Positions 25,683 through 35,751 are shown, counted from the first letter of the stretch. The stretch: DNA of 64,000 bases from Arthrobacter sp. 18067 (GCF_902706295.1 NZ_CACSJJ010000006.1:145511-209510), one strand, 5' to 3'. Translations and numbers: made by a program. The notes: generated from the sequence alone by a model not told the origin.

Positions 25683-28600
25683 TCAGCAGAGCCCGAGCAA
25701 CCCGCAGAGCAACCCGCCGGACTGCGTAGGACTTGGCGAGGGGCTCGGTGAAGGACTCGGTGAGGCGGTGGACGTCGCCGTGGGTGAGGGTGTGGGAGTA
25801 GGCGTGGCCGTAGGAGTAGCTGTGGGTGATGGTGACGGTGCAACCAACTGTTGGGGAGCGGTGGTGGAGTACACCACATCCACAAAGTAGTTGGTCGCGT
25901 TCCAGGAACTGGCCGGCATAACTCCGCCGGAGCCGTACCGGTACCGGCCGTTGTTCGGGCCACTGGCTGTGAACACACCGCTTGTGTAGGTCTGGTTGAA
26001 GAACGCCGAGGTGTAGGAGTAGCGGCCGTTGGGTGCCCTGTACGAGACCACGTAGGTTTGGCCTGTCACCAACGCCACCGGGGCAGCCAATGTAGCTGTT
26101 TGCCAGCCCGTGGCCGTCTCGTTGGTGAAGGTCACCTGTGCCAGGCGGGTGCCCGCCGAGTTCCAGAGTGATCCCACGTGGGTTCCAGTGTTGCCGGCCC
26201 CCTTGTAGAAACGTATGCCTGTCACGTTCCCGGCCTGGGAAACAGTGAAGGCTGTCCCCAGCTCGACCGACAGGATGTCCGGCGCCGAGACCGTTTGGGG
26301 CGTCAGCGAGCCGAAGATCGTGGACACCTGGACGGTGGGGGCGGCGGTGGTGAATTGCCAGGTGGTGGTGGCGAAAGCCTGCCCTTGTTGGGAGACGACG
26401 TTGGCCACGCTGGCGGATATCACGGTGCTGTTGGGCAGTGCCGCGGTTGGCGTGAAGGTTACGGTCCTGCTGTCCGCAGAAAGGGCAGCTGCACCGGCTA
26501 CCGGATTGCCGTTCGCTGTCAAGGTGAACGACGCTCCTGGATTAATGGCGGAAGAGAAGGTGATGGAAGGCTTCACATCTGTCGGAATGCCTGTGGCCCC
26601 CGGGGCCGGTACCTGTTCGGATACTGTCAGGGGCTGCGTTGCCGTAGCGAACACCACATCCACCAGATAGCTGGCGGTGGAGGAGGAACCCGGGAAGTCG
26701 CTGTTGTAGGCGAAGGCCCCCGAATCTGTGTCAGTACGCAACGGACCGCTGGTGAGGCCCGCACCAAATCCGCCGGCGGTGTAGGAGTACTTGCCGGTGG
26801 GAGCCTTGTACGCGGCAACGTACTCAGTGTCGGCCTCGATAGCCACCGGTTGGCTGAATGTTGCGGTCTGCCAACCTGTACTTGATTCGTTGGTGAACGT
26901 GACAGTTGCCAGGCGTTGTCCTGCGGCCGTGTAGAGCGATCCGGTGTGTGTTCCCGTGTTACCGGCCGCCTTATAGAAACGCACGCCGGTGATCTGGCCC
27001 GCAGTGTCGCTGGCGAACCTGACACCGAGGGACAACGGAACGCCGTCATCGGCGTCGGGCGTCGTGGGTGTCACCGTGTCCTGATAGAGCGTGCACGGAC
27101 ACACGCCCGGCGTGCGCGGTGCAGGAACTGTGGTGAAGGTCCACGTACCACCAGCGGACATCGGCTGACCGGAGACCGACGTAGCTGTCACCGTCGCCGT
27201 GTACGAGGTCCCTGCCGCCAACGGAGCGGTCGGCGTAAAGGTGACCTTACGGGTCGCGGAGTCGTAGGCCGATGTACCGGCTACTGCGGCGCCGCTGGTC
27301 ACTTTCACTGCCATGCTGACGCTGGACGCTACTGCAGCCTCGGACAGCACTGCGCTGACTGCAGTGTTCAGCGGAACACTGGAGGCACTTGGCAGCGGTG
27401 AATGCGAACCGACAGTGAACGGCGTATTGGGCACCGTCACCACTACGTCCACCAGGTAACTGGCGGTGGATCGTGACGAGGCAAAGTCGCCGCTGTAGGT
27501 GTACGCCCCAGCATCCGATGCTGCCCGCAGTGGTCCAACGCTGAGTCCTGACCCGAAGCCGTTGGCAGTTGCCGAATACGTTCCGGTCAGGGACTTGTAG
27601 GACACGATGTATTCGGTGTTTGCAGCCATCTGGACCGGCTGGCTGAACATTGCAGTCTGCCACCCGGACGCACTCTCGTTAGTGAATGCCACCGTGGCCA
27701 GCTGCTGGCCTGTGGCCGTGTAGAGGGCGCCGTTGTGGGTGCCGGTGTTTCCCGCGGACTTGTAGAAACGGACACCCAGCACCTCGCCGGCAGAAACGCT
27801 GGAGAACCGCACGCCCAAGGTCACCGGCACGCCTTCACGCAGCTCGGCGATCCCCGGCGTGACGGAGTCATCGAAGAGGCTGCAAGGGCAGGCGCCGGGA
27901 ACCGGCAGCGTAGCTGCTGTCGTAAAGGACCAGGTACCACCGGCTGTCACTGGGCCGCCGATCGAATCGGTGCCGGACAACGTAGCCGTGAATTGGGTAC
28001 TGAACGCCAACGCGCTCGACGGCGTGAAGGTCGCCCGCCGCGTCGCGGCGTCGTACGCCGTAGTTCCTGCCACTGGACCCGACGGCGACTGCAACGTCAG
28101 CTGTACGCTGGCCGCCGTGACGGGCTTGGAGAACACGGCGCTTACCTTGGTATTCACGGACACGCTCGACGACGACGGGATGGGCGTGTGGCCCGATACC
28201 GTCATGGGGGAGCTGTCTACAGTGCTGAAGAGCGCATCCGCGAAGTAGTTGCCACCGTTGAAACTGGTGGTTGGGAAGCCTTGGGACGTGCTGTACACGC
28301 CTGCCGGTTCAGCTCCGAAACCACCGGCCACCTTCAACGGGGCGTCCGTGGAACCAAAGCTCGCCCATTGATAATCCTTGGTGGCGTAGTGGCCATTGGG
28401 TGCCCAGTAGGAGGCCGTGTATTTCTGCCCGGCCGCGACGGGGACGGCCTGGCTGAACAGGGCTGTTTGCCAGCCGGACGCCGTCTCGTTGGTGAATGTG
28501 GCCGTAGCCAGGCGCTCGCCGGTGGAGCTCCACAGGGAGCCCGTGTGCGTTCCGGTGTTTGCTGTGCTCTTGTAGAAGCGGACACCCGTGATGAAGCCGT

Positions 28601-30590
28601 CCACTGAAGGGGTGAAACGCAGGCCCATTTCGTAGGCACCGCCGTCACCGGAATCCTTGACCACCGGTACCGTCTGGCCGAAGACGCTGTAAGGGCCGCT
28701 CAGGGTGATACTCCTGGTCACGGTGGCACCGATGTTGGCGCTGTCGTCAATCGCCCGTGCCTGAATGGTTGCCGTGGTGAGACCCTTCTGGATGTAGGTG
28801 TAAGTCCAGCTTTGTTTTCCTGTGGCGGGGTGCCAGGTCGCACCGCCATCCGTTGAAACTTCGACGCCGGCCACCACGCCGCCCACGTCGGCGGCAGTTC
28901 CGGTCACGGTTACGCTGCTGCCGTGTGCCACTGTGGCTCCGGTGGCGGGAGCCGAGATGGCCACCGTTGGTTTGGTAGTGTCGGTGCTCGCCACGGCGGC
29001 AACCAGCCCGGCCGCCCTTGTGGCCGGCTGCGCGCCCATGTCCGCGAGGATGTTGACCTGCGCCTGCCTCATGCGGACATCGGCAGCCGCGCCGTCGCCG
29101 TCGTGCTCCTGGTCCAAGCCCCAGGTCCACTGGACGCTGCCGGCAGAGAATACCAACGCGCCACTGGCTGCGCGGTAGAGGGTCACGTTGTGGGTGGTGC
29201 TGCCCGGGGCGACGGTATTACCGAAGTCTTGAAGGTACTCGGGAACGCTGCCCACAGTGGTGGACAGCCGGATGAGTCCCGCGGGTCGGAACCCGTTGTC
29301 CAGGTCCTCATTGGATTCATAGCCGACGGTGTGCGGCGCGAGGGCGGCAGAGGAACCTGCGGCCAGGGATGCCAGCGTAGTGTTCCGCCAGAGCCTGGTC
29401 TTGCCTTCGTCCGCTTTCACGGTGACCGGCAGGTCCGAGTGGTTGGACATATAGATAGTGCCTGTCACAGCATTTTCGGGCAGGCCTCCGCCGTTGGCTT
29501 GGGAGGCGAAGCGCGGGTCGCGCCACGTGCCGGTCCACTGTGCGCTGGGATCGATCTTGGCATTACCCCAGGTTTCCTTGTAGCAGGTCAGAGTGCGGTT
29601 GGCTGCACCGTCAACCGTCGACGGCTCAAACCTGGTACGCCAGTACATTTCGTTGCCCGAAAGGAACTGAAGGTTAACGCCGGCATCCCTCGCGGCTGTG
29701 ACATTGGCCCGTTGTGGGCCCGACCAGTATTCGTCGTGACCGACGGACAGGAAGACCTTGTGGTTCAGCAGCTCGGCGCCGTTGCGGTCCGTGTCAAGGC
29801 CGCTGATGTAGCTGACGTCATAGCCGTTCTGTTCCAGGAAGCGCACCATGGGGTATTCGTTGGAGAAGTAGAAGTCCCTGCCGCCCGGACCATCCCTGGT
29901 TGCCATCGGCCGGTTGTAGCTGACCTTGTAGGACCGGCCGTTGGCGGCGCCTTGGTAGTAGTCGGAGCCTCCGTAGGTGTTGTAGGCCTGCCAGGTCTGG
30001 TCCGAAGTCTGGAAGACCACGGCGGAGCGGTTGCCGTCGTTTCGGACGATGAACGTGATGTGGCTTTTTGCCCCGGTATCGGGGCGTGTGAGGAGCGCAA
30101 TATAGACACCCGATACTGCGGTGGCAGGGACCTGCCACGTCGCAGATACTGCCCAGGTGCCGCAGTCATAGAGTTCCGTGGTGAGGTCGCTGCGGCATGC
30201 CGGTTGGTTCTGGCGCAGGACGGACGGCGTCACATCGGCGATCTTGCGTGCACCGTTGCCCGCATACCAGCCCGTCCGGTAGATCCCTATGGTGTAGCTC
30301 GTGGCGTTCGTATCCACCTTGAAACGTATGGGTTGGCCTGCGTTGACGCTGATCTCGGTGGAGAAGCCTTGGATACTGTCATCTCCGGCACCGTTGATAT
30401 CCCACTCGGAGGGCGGACTTCCGGTCTTGGAGTTCTCGCAGGCCACAAGGTTCACCACGGGGTCGCAGGGACCCGCAGCCACTGCCGCTGGTGCAGTGAG
30501 GGGCAAGAGGGCGGCCACCATTGCGATCACCATGGGCACTAAGAAACCCTTGAGGACTCGCTGGGGTCGGTTGACTGAAGTACCGGGCAT
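25683..30590 (-). CDS. Giant secreted DMFase-like protein with four DUF4082 modules
   Basis: A 1,635-residue exported protein. Order of parts: signal peptide (1 to about 38, ending APAAVAA); a domain like the C-terminal part of the N,N-dimethylformamidase large subunit (about 40-530, with YFSNEYPMVRFLEQNGYDVS and FLSVGHDEYWSGPQ); one bacterial Ig-like domain (about 535-630); then DUF4082 modules centred near residues 669, 940, 1202 and 1460 (each with RFYK, GTHxGxL and TNExxxGWQTA), separated by three SbsA-type Ig domains ending WxFTT; and a Pro/Ser/Thr-rich tail ending in LLCGLLGLC. AGGAG five bases before ATG 30590 fixes this start over 30644. DUF4082 is often carbohydrate- or surface-associated, so binding of a surface polymer is a guess. 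The enzyme substrate is unknown. Confidence 0.85.
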   Translation of the reverse strand: MPGTSVNRPQRVLKGFLVPMVIAMVAALLPLTAPAAVAAGPCDPVVNLVACENSKTGSPPSEWDINGAGDDSIQGFSTEISVNAGQPIRFKVDTNATSYTIGIYRTGWYAGNGARKIADVTPSVLRQNQPACRSDLTTELYDCGTWAVSATWQVPATAVSGVYIALLTRPDTGAKSHITFIVRNDGNRSAVVFQTSDQTWQAYNTYGGSDYYQGAANGRSYKVSYNRPMATRDGPGGRDFYFSNEYPMVRFLEQNGYDVSYISGLDTDRNGAELLNHKVFLSVGHDEYWSGPQRANVTAARDAGVNLQFLSGNEMYWRTRFEPSTVDGAANRTLTCYKETWGNAKIDPSAQWTGTWRDPRFASQANGGGLPENAVTGTIYMSNHSDLPVTVKADEGKTRLWRNTTLASLAAGSSAALAPHTVGYESNEDLDNGFRPAGLIRLSTTVGSVPEYLQDFGNTVAPGSTTHNVTLYRAASGALVFSAGSVQWTWGLDQEHDGDGAAADVRMRQAQVNILADMGAQPATRAAGLVAAVASTDTTKPTVAISAPATGATVAHGSSVTVTGTAADVGGVVAGVEVSTDGGATWHPATGKQSWTYTYIQKGLTTATIQARAIDDSANIGATVTRSITLSGPYSVFGQTVPVVKDSGDGGAYEMGLRFTPSVDGFITGVRFYKSTANTGTHTGSLWSSTGERLATATFTNETASGWQTALFSQAVPVAAGQKYTASYWAPNGHYATKDYQWASFGSTDAPLKVAGGFGAEPAGVYSTSQGFPTTSFNGGNYFADALFSTVDSSPMTVSGHTPIPSSSSVSVNTKVSAVFSKPVTAASVQLTLQSPSGPVAGTTAYDAATRRATFTPSSALAFSTQFTATLSGTDSIGGPVTAGGTWSFTTAATLPVPGACPCSLFDDSVTPGIAELREGVPVTLGVRFSSVSAGEVLGVRFYKSAGNTGTHNGALYTATGQQLATVAFTNESASGWQTAMFSQPVQMAANTEYIVSYKSLTGTYSATANGFGSGLSVGPLRAASDAGAYTYSGDFASSRSTASYLVDVVVTVPNTPFTVGSHSPLPSASSVPLNTAVSAVLSEAAVASSVSMAVKVTSGAAVAGTSAYDSATRKVTFTPTAPLAAGTSYTATVTATSVSGQPMSAGGTWTFTTVPAPRTPGVCPCTLYQDTVTPTTPDADDGVPLSLGVRFASDTAGQITGVRFYKAAGNTGTHTGSLYTAAGQRLATVTFTNESSTGWQTATFSQPVAIEADTEYVAAYKAPTGKYSYTAGGFGAGLTSGPLRTDTDSGAFAYNSDFPGSSSTASYLVDVVFATATQPLTVSEQVPAPGATGIPTDVKPSITFSSAINPGASFTLTANGNPVAGAAALSADSRTVTFTPTAALPNSTVISASVANVVSQQGQAFATTTWQFTTAAPTVQVSTIFGSLTPQTVSAPDILSVELGTAFTVSQAGNVTGIRFYKGAGNTGTHVGSLWNSAGTRLAQVTFTNETATGWQTATLAAPVALVTGQTYVVSYRAPNGRYSYTSAFFNQTYTSGVFTASGPNNGRYRYGSGGVMPASSWNATNYFVDVVYSTTAPQQLVAPSPSPTATPTATPTPTPSPTATSTASPSPSPSPSPSPTQSGGLLCGLLGLC
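25720..25850 (-). repeat. Low-complexity coding stretch, Pro/Thr/Ser tail
   Basis: Degenerate six-base units of the type GGTGAG/GGAGTA on the plus strand encode alternating Ser-Pro and Thr-Pro on the minus strand. They form the linker before the last 12 residues of the giant protein. Such stretches are prone to length variation. This is coding sequence, not a separate element. Confidence 0.8.
25960..28640 (-). repeat. Four coding repeats of about 260 residues
   Basis: The DUF4082 plus Ig-like unit recurs with a period of about 775-815 bp; the conserved RFYK codons lie near 28583, 27770, 26985 and 26210. Modules 2 and 3 are the closest to each other. Both also share a CPC-containing linker (GACPCSL and GVCPCTL) just before the domain. 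This suggests internal duplication within this gene. Confidence 0.8.
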
Positions 30591-30946
30591 CAGAACTCCT
30601 GGGGGTGGCGCGCCGAAAATGCGAATGCGGGTCCGCGATTTCACGCACGGTCCCTGCTTGCCGCTCCCCAGCCAGGGTCAAACCAAGATCTTCAGTTATG
30701 GAACACAGGGTTTCTGCACCTGGTTGGTCGTTCCGAAGATCGGGACCGGATCCGGCAGCGGCTGAACTGAAGTTCATGCCGTAACCGGATCACCGGAACG
30801 AACAGGCCAAGTAGCCCTTGGCAGGAGTGTAGGGGTGTGGCCTGCCGACCACAAGGCGTTCCGGCAACAGATCCGTAGATTTCGCAGAATCGGCAGTAGA
30901 TTTAGGGGGTACAACCACCCGGGCCACCCAGGAGAACCGAAGCGCC
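30591..30946. other. Divergent intergenic region, giant protein and smc
   Basis: This 356-base stretch holds no gene I can support. It must contain the promoters of both flanking genes. At the left edge is the AGGAG of the giant protein gene (30596-30600, minus strand). Near smc, GTAGATTT occurs twice in direct orientation 21 bp apart (30875-30882 and 30896-30903), that is, two helical turns, each containing a TAGATT that could act as a -10. AGGAG at 30930-30934 precedes smc. Confidence 0.5.
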
Positions 30947-33900
30947 TTGCACCTGAAAAGTTTGACTGTCCGAGGATTCAAGTCGTTCGCGTCGGCCACG
31001 ACGTTCGACTTTGAGCCCGGCGTCACTGCCGTCGTAGGGCCCAACGGGTCGGGCAAATCCAACGTTGTGGATGCCTTGGCCTGGGTTATGGGGGAGCAGG
31101 GTGCCAAGACCCTGCGTGGCGGCAAGATGGAAGACGTCATCTTCGCAGGCACCTCAGGCCGGCCACCCCTTGGCCGCGCGCATGTGTCCCTGACCATCGA
31201 CAACGCGGACAACGCACTTCCCATCGAGTACAGCGAAGTGACCATCTCCCGGACGCTCTTCCGGACAGGTGGATCCGAGTACGCCATCAATGGCGCACCG
31301 TGCCGGCTTCTTGACATCCAGGAACTTCTGTCCGACTCCGGCCTGGGCCGTGAAATGCACGTCATTGTGGGTCAGGGCCAATTGGACCGGGTCCTGCACG
31401 CCACTCCTGAAGACCGCCGCGGCTTCATTGAGGAAGCCGCGGGCATTCTCAAGCATCGCCGCCGTAAGGAAAAAACCGTCCGCAAACTCGAGGCCATGCA
31501 GGCCAACCTGGCGCGGCTCGGTGACCTGACAGCGGAAATCCGGCGGCAACTCACTCCGTTGGGAAAGCAGGCAGAAATCGCCCGCCGGGCCCAAACAGTC
31601 CAGTTCGATGTCCGGGACGCCAGGGCGCGGCTCCTGGCGGACGACCTCGTTCAGCTGACAACCAGTCTTGAACAGGATGTTGTCGACGAAGCCGCGCTCA
31701 AGGAACGCCGCCAGGTTGTGGAAGCGGGGCTGGGACTTGGACGGCGACGCCAGGCTGCCCTGGAGCAGCAGGCGGCCGAAGCAACCCCGAAGCTCAATGC
31801 CGCCCGCGACCATTGGTATCAGCTTTCCGCCGGCCGGGAGCGCTTGCGTTCCCTGGGTTCCCTGGCTTCCGAACGCCGCAGGCTCCTGGGGTCCTCGGAA
31901 GCCACCGCTGAGACGGGGCGGGACCCGGAACAGCTTGAACGCCAAGCGGCCCGTGTCCGTGAGGAAGAATCGGCCTTGGAACACGACATCCTGGCCAAAC
32001 AAGCAGCACTCCTTGAAGCTACCGTGGCCAAGGACGCCGCTGAGTCCCTGGCGGCGGCAGAAGACAAACGACTGACGGCCATGCTCCGCGCTGCCGCCGA
32101 CCGCAGGGAAGGGCTCGCCAGGCTTGCCGGCCAAGTGGCCGCGGCCCGGTCCAAAGCGGAAGCCGCCGAGGCTGAACGCGGCCGGCTCAGGGAATCCCTC
32201 GCGTCAGGTGATGAACGGCGTCGCAAGGCCCACAGCGAATTCACTGCCCTTGAATCCCAAGTGGCTGGCGTTGAAGACGGCGAAGAAAGCCTCGACGCCG
32301 AATATGAAAATGCCAATGACGTCCTGGACGCTGTCCTCGCCGAGATCGAAGAATTGAAAGCCACTGAGCGGGAGGCCGTCCGCGAGAGGGATGCCCTGAC
32401 TGCACGACGCGATGCGCTGCAACTGGGGCTCAACCGCAAGGATGGTTCCGGCAGTCTCTTGGGGGCCGAAGGCATTCTTGGCCCCTTGGCCGCCTTGGTT
32501 GCCATCGAGCCTGGGTTCGAGCCCGCTATCGCCGCCGCTCTGGGAAGTGCCTCGGACGCCCTGATAGTAACAGATGCGCAAAGCGCAGCAGCAGCAATCA
32601 TGTCCTTGAAGGATGACGACGCCGGCCGTGCGGCCTTGCTCCTGGCCGGCAGTTTTGCCGGCGATGACCAAGCCCCGGCCGACGCATTGCTTCCCCCCGG
32701 CAGCCGCTGGGCCTCCGACGTCGTGAAGATCTCCGACCCCGCAGCCCAAGGGGCGTTGACGCTGTTGGTGGGGACCGTCGTCGTCGATGACATTCACGCG
32801 GCGGCTGCGCTCGTCTCTGAACAACCGGCGCTTAAGGCGGTCACGCGCGAGGGCGACGTCTTTACGGCCCTGACTATTACTGGCGGCTCGGCAACTGCGC
32901 CGTCCCTGCTGGAGGTCCAGGCAGCAGTGGACGACGCCGAAGCCCGCCTCCGGGAGGTCACTGCCCGCTTGGAGCGTGGCCGGTTCGCCTTGGCCGGCGC
33001 CCAGTCCCGCCGCGCCGAGGCGCAGGACAGGGCCGATGGCGCCCTGGAGCGCTTGCACGAATCCGATGCCCGACTCGCTGCAGTTGCCGAGCGCCTTGGC
33101 CACCTCAATTCTGTTCTTCGCAGTGCCGTGGGCGAAAGCGATCGGCTGGCCGCATCCATGGCCAAGGCGGACGCCAACATAGCTGCCGCCGAACTGGACC
33201 TTGAAGTCGCTGCGGAACGGCTCGCCGCCGCCCAGGAAGCGCCGGACGAGGAACCGTCCACGGATCAGCGTGACGAACTCGCCGCGCAAGCCAGGACTGC
33301 CCGTTCCCTTGAAACAGAAGCCAGGCTGGCCTTGAGGACTGCGGAAGAGCAGTTGGGTGCCATCAGCAACCGGGCCACGTCGCTTGAGCGGGCTGCGGCG
33401 ACAGAACGCCGCGCCCGTGAAGAGGCGGCCCGAAGGGCACAGCGGCGCCGGGCACAGGCGCAACGTGCTTCTGCCGTTGCGTCAGCGGTGGAGCAGGCAC
33501 TGCGGTTCATCGATGTCTCAGTGGAGGTGGCGGGCTGGGAGCGTGACCTCGCCGAGCAGACACGTGAGCAACTTGAGAAGGAGCTCTCCGAAGTCCGGTC
33601 CGGTAACGATGCCCTGGCCAAGGAGCTTGCCGAACTGACGGACTCCGTACACCGGGACGAGATGGCGCGGACCCAGCAGCGGCTGCGCATCGAAGCCCTT
33701 GAAACGCGCTCCATCGAGGAACTCGGCCTTTCCGCGGAGCAACTCGTTGCTGACTATGGCCCCCACCTGCCTGTGCCAGTACCTGCCGGCACCACCACGG
33801 ACAAGTGGGCCGAACTCCGTGCCCCTGTGGATGCGAATGGCGAAGAAATCGTTGAAGGCATTCCGTTCGCCCGGGCTGAGCAGGAAAAAAGACTCAAGAA

Positions 33901-34525
33901 GGCTGAGCGGGAGCTGGCTGCACTGGGCAAAGTGAACCCGCTCGCCCTGGAGGAATTTGCCGCCCTGGAAGAACGTCACCAGTTCCTCAGCTCGCAGCTC
34001 GAAGACCTCAAGTCCAGCCGCAAGGACCTGCTGGACATCATCAGAGAGGTGGACGCGAGGGTCCAACAGGTCTTTACCGAGGCCTTCGCCGATACATCGG
34101 CCCAGTTCGACCACGTCTTTGCCCGTCTCTTCCCCGGCGGCGAGGGCAAGCTGGTGCTCACGGACCCTGATGACATGCTGACTACAGGAATCGAAGTGGA
34201 AGCCCGGCCGGCTGGCAAGAAGATCAAGAGGCTTTCGTTGCTCTCCGGCGGTGAGCGTTCCCTGACGGCAGTGGCCCTGTTGGTGGCGATCTTCAAAGCC
34301 CGGCCCTCGCCGTTCTACGTCATGGATGAAGTGGAAGCGGCCTTGGACGATACCAACCTGGGGCGCCTCATCACCATCTTTGAGGAACTGCGGGAGTCCA
34401 GCCAGTTGATCGTGATTACCCACCAGAAGCGCACCATGGAAGTGGCTGACGCCCTCTACGGCGTGACGATGAGGGGTGACGGCGTCTCCACCGTGATCAG
34501 CCAGAGGCTCGGTGCCGGGGCATAG
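30947..34525 (+). CDS. smc: Chromosome segregation protein SMC
   Basis: A 1,192-residue ATPase that compacts and helps segregate the chromosome together with ScpA and ScpB, which are not in this window. Walker A GPNGSGKSNVVDAL lies near residue 32. Two long coiled coils flank a hinge at about 500-670 (LGPLAALVAIEPGFE onward). The C-terminal head has the ABC signature LSLLSGGERSL and Walker B FYVMDEVEAALDDTN. It starts at TTG 30947 and begins HLKSLTVRGFKSFA like other SMC proteins; the AGGAG is 12 bases away, which is rather long. ftsY follows after 20 bases, so the two may share a transcript. Confidence 0.95.
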   Translation: MHLKSLTVRGFKSFASATTFDFEPGVTAVVGPNGSGKSNVVDALAWVMGEQGAKTLRGGKMEDVIFAGTSGRPPLGRAHVSLTIDNADNALPIEYSEVTISRTLFRTGGSEYAINGAPCRLLDIQELLSDSGLGREMHVIVGQGQLDRVLHATPEDRRGFIEEAAGILKHRRRKEKTVRKLEAMQANLARLGDLTAEIRRQLTPLGKQAEIARRAQTVQFDVRDARARLLADDLVQLTTSLEQDVVDEAALKERRQVVEAGLGLGRRRQAALEQQAAEATPKLNAARDHWYQLSAGRERLRSLGSLASERRRLLGSSEATAETGRDPEQLERQAARVREEESALEHDILAKQAALLEATVAKDAAESLAAAEDKRLTAMLRAAADRREGLARLAGQVAAARSKAEAAEAERGRLRESLASGDERRRKAHSEFTALESQVAGVEDGEESLDAEYENANDVLDAVLAEIEELKATEREAVRERDALTARRDALQLGLNRKDGSGSLLGAEGILGPLAALVAIEPGFEPAIAAALGSASDALIVTDAQSAAAAIMSLKDDDAGRAALLLAGSFAGDDQAPADALLPPGSRWASDVVKISDPAAQGALTLLVGTVVVDDIHAAAALVSEQPALKAVTREGDVFTALTITGGSATAPSLLEVQAAVDDAEARLREVTARLERGRFALAGAQSRRAEAQDRADGALERLHESDARLAAVAERLGHLNSVLRSAVGESDRLAASMAKADANIAAAELDLEVAAERLAAAQEAPDEEPSTDQRDELAAQARTARSLETEARLALRTAEEQLGAISNRATSLERAAATERRAREEAARRAQRRRAQAQRASAVASAVEQALRFIDVSVEVAGWERDLAEQTREQLEKELSEVRSGNDALAKELAELTDSVHRDEMARTQQRLRIEALETRSIEELGLSAEQLVADYGPHLPVPVPAGTTTDKWAELRAPVDANGEEIVEGIPFARAEQEKRLKKAERELAALGKVNPLALEEFAALEERHQFLSSQLEDLKSSRKDLLDIIREVDARVQQVFTEAFADTSAQFDHVFARLFPGGEGKLVLTDPDDMLTTGIEVEARPAGKKIKRLSLLSGGERSLTAVALLVAIFKARPSPFYVMDEVEAALDDTNLGRLITIFEELRESSQLIVITHQKRTMEVADALYGVTMRGDGVSTVISQRLGAGA

Positions 34526-34545
34526 CTTTATGAGAAGGTAGGGGA

Positions 34546-35751
34546 GTGAACGATTTCCTACCCATAATTCTGTCCATTCTCGCTGCGCTCGTGGTGGTCG
34601 GCGGACTCGTGCCGGTGCTGCTGAAGGCCCGGAAGTCCGGGGCAAAGTACCCCGGAACGCGGGATGCGAACGATCCCCTGCAGTCGTCGGCAGCAAGCGG
34701 CGGAACCCTGGTGGAGGACCGCCCGGACTCGGTGAAGGCGCCGGCGCCGACGTTTGACGGAACCGTCGAAGGCACTGATGTACCTGATGACGTCGCAGGG
34801 CTCGAAACAATCGCCATTGACACGCCGGCCCCGGTGGAGGGTCGCCTGACCCGCCTGCGCGCCCGCCTGGTTAAGTCCAACAGCATCCTGGGCAAGGGTC
34901 TGCTGGCATTGTTGTCGGGCGACAAGATCGACGAAAACGTGTGGGACGAGGTTGAAGAAACCCTCCTGCTGGCTGACCTTGGCACCGAACCAACCATGCA
35001 GTTGGTCGAGGCCTTGCGGGAGCGTGTCAAGGTGCTCGGCACCCGGAGTCCCGAGGACGTCAAGGCCATGCTCCGCGAAGAACTCATCAAGCTGGTGGAT
35101 CCCGATATGGATCGCTCCTTGAATGTCGAACGGAAGGGTGACCGGCCCGCCGTCGTGCTTGTTGTCGGTGTCAACGGCGTCGGCAAGACCACTACCGTCG
35201 GCAAGCTTGCCCGCGTCCTGGTGGCCGAAGACAAGGACGTGCTTCTGGGCGCAGCCGACACCTTCCGCGCCGCGGCCGCCGAGCAGCTGGCCACGTGGGG
35301 ACAACGCGTTGGAGTGCCCACCGTGAAGTCGGATATCGACGGCGCAGATCCCGCCTCGGTTGCCTACGAAGCCGTGAAGGCCGGCATCGACCAGGAAGTC
35401 GATGTGGTCATGGTGGACACTGCAGGGCGCCTGCAGAACAAGACCGGCCTGATGGACGAGCTCGGCAAGGTCAAGCGCGTCATCGAGAAACTGGCTGAAG
35501 TGGACGAGGTCCTGCTCGTCCTGGACGCCACCACAGGGCAGAACGGCCTCAACCAGGCCCGCGTGTTCGCCGAGGTGGTCAACATCACGGGCATCGTGCT
35601 GACCAAGCTTGATGGCACAGCCAAGGGCGGCATCGTTGTCGCCATCCAGAAGTCCTTGGGTGTCCCCGTCAAGCTGATCGGCCTGGGCGAAGGCCCGGAT
35701 GACCTCGCGCCGTTCGACGCCGAAGCCTTTGTGGACGCGCTGCTCAACTAG
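34546..35751 (+). CDS. ftsY: Signal recognition particle receptor FtsY
   Basis: A 401-residue SRP GTPase that receives ribosome-SRP complexes at the membrane. The actinobacterial form has an N-terminal transmembrane segment (PIILSILAALVVVGGL), then an acidic linker, the N domain and the G domain: GVNGVGKTTTVGKLA (G1), DTFRAAAAEQL, DTAGR (G3) and TKLDGTAKGG (G4). The GTG at 34546 follows TAGGGGA. A very long hairpin terminator lies ten bases after the stop. Its partner Ffh is at 40607. Confidence 0.96.
   Translation: MNDFLPIILSILAALVVVGGLVPVLLKARKSGAKYPGTRDANDPLQSSAASGGTLVEDRPDSVKAPAPTFDGTVEGTDVPDDVAGLETIAIDTPAPVEGRLTRLRARLVKSNSILGKGLLALLSGDKIDENVWDEVEETLLLADLGTEPTMQLVEALRERVKVLGTRSPEDVKAMLREELIKLVDPDMDRSLNVERKGDRPAVVLVVGVNGVGKTTTVGKLARVLVAEDKDVLLGAADTFRAAAAEQLATWGQRVGVPTVKSDIDGADPASVAYEAVKAGIDQEVDVVMVDTAGRLQNKTGLMDELGKVKRVIEKLAEVDEVLLVLDATTGQNGLNQARVFAEVVNITGIVLTKLDGTAKGGIVVAIQKSLGVPVKLIGLGEGPDDLAPFDAEAFVDALLN

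Noticed and set aside
25720..25850. Short repeats as a CRISPR or microsatellite element
   Set aside because: The units are degenerate, in frame and encode a Pro/Ser/Thr linker. No spacers or cas genes are present.
28923..30542. A 539-codon open frame on the plus strand inside the giant protein gene
   Set aside because: It is antisense to the DMFase-like domain, which has clear family features. The frame is open because of the high-GC codon pattern, and its translation shows no recognisable domain.
30690..30772. Inverted repeat CTTCAGTT / AACTGAAG near the giant gene
   Set aside because: Eight bases separated by 67 bases in a 356-base region is close to chance and no promoter is seen at either arm.
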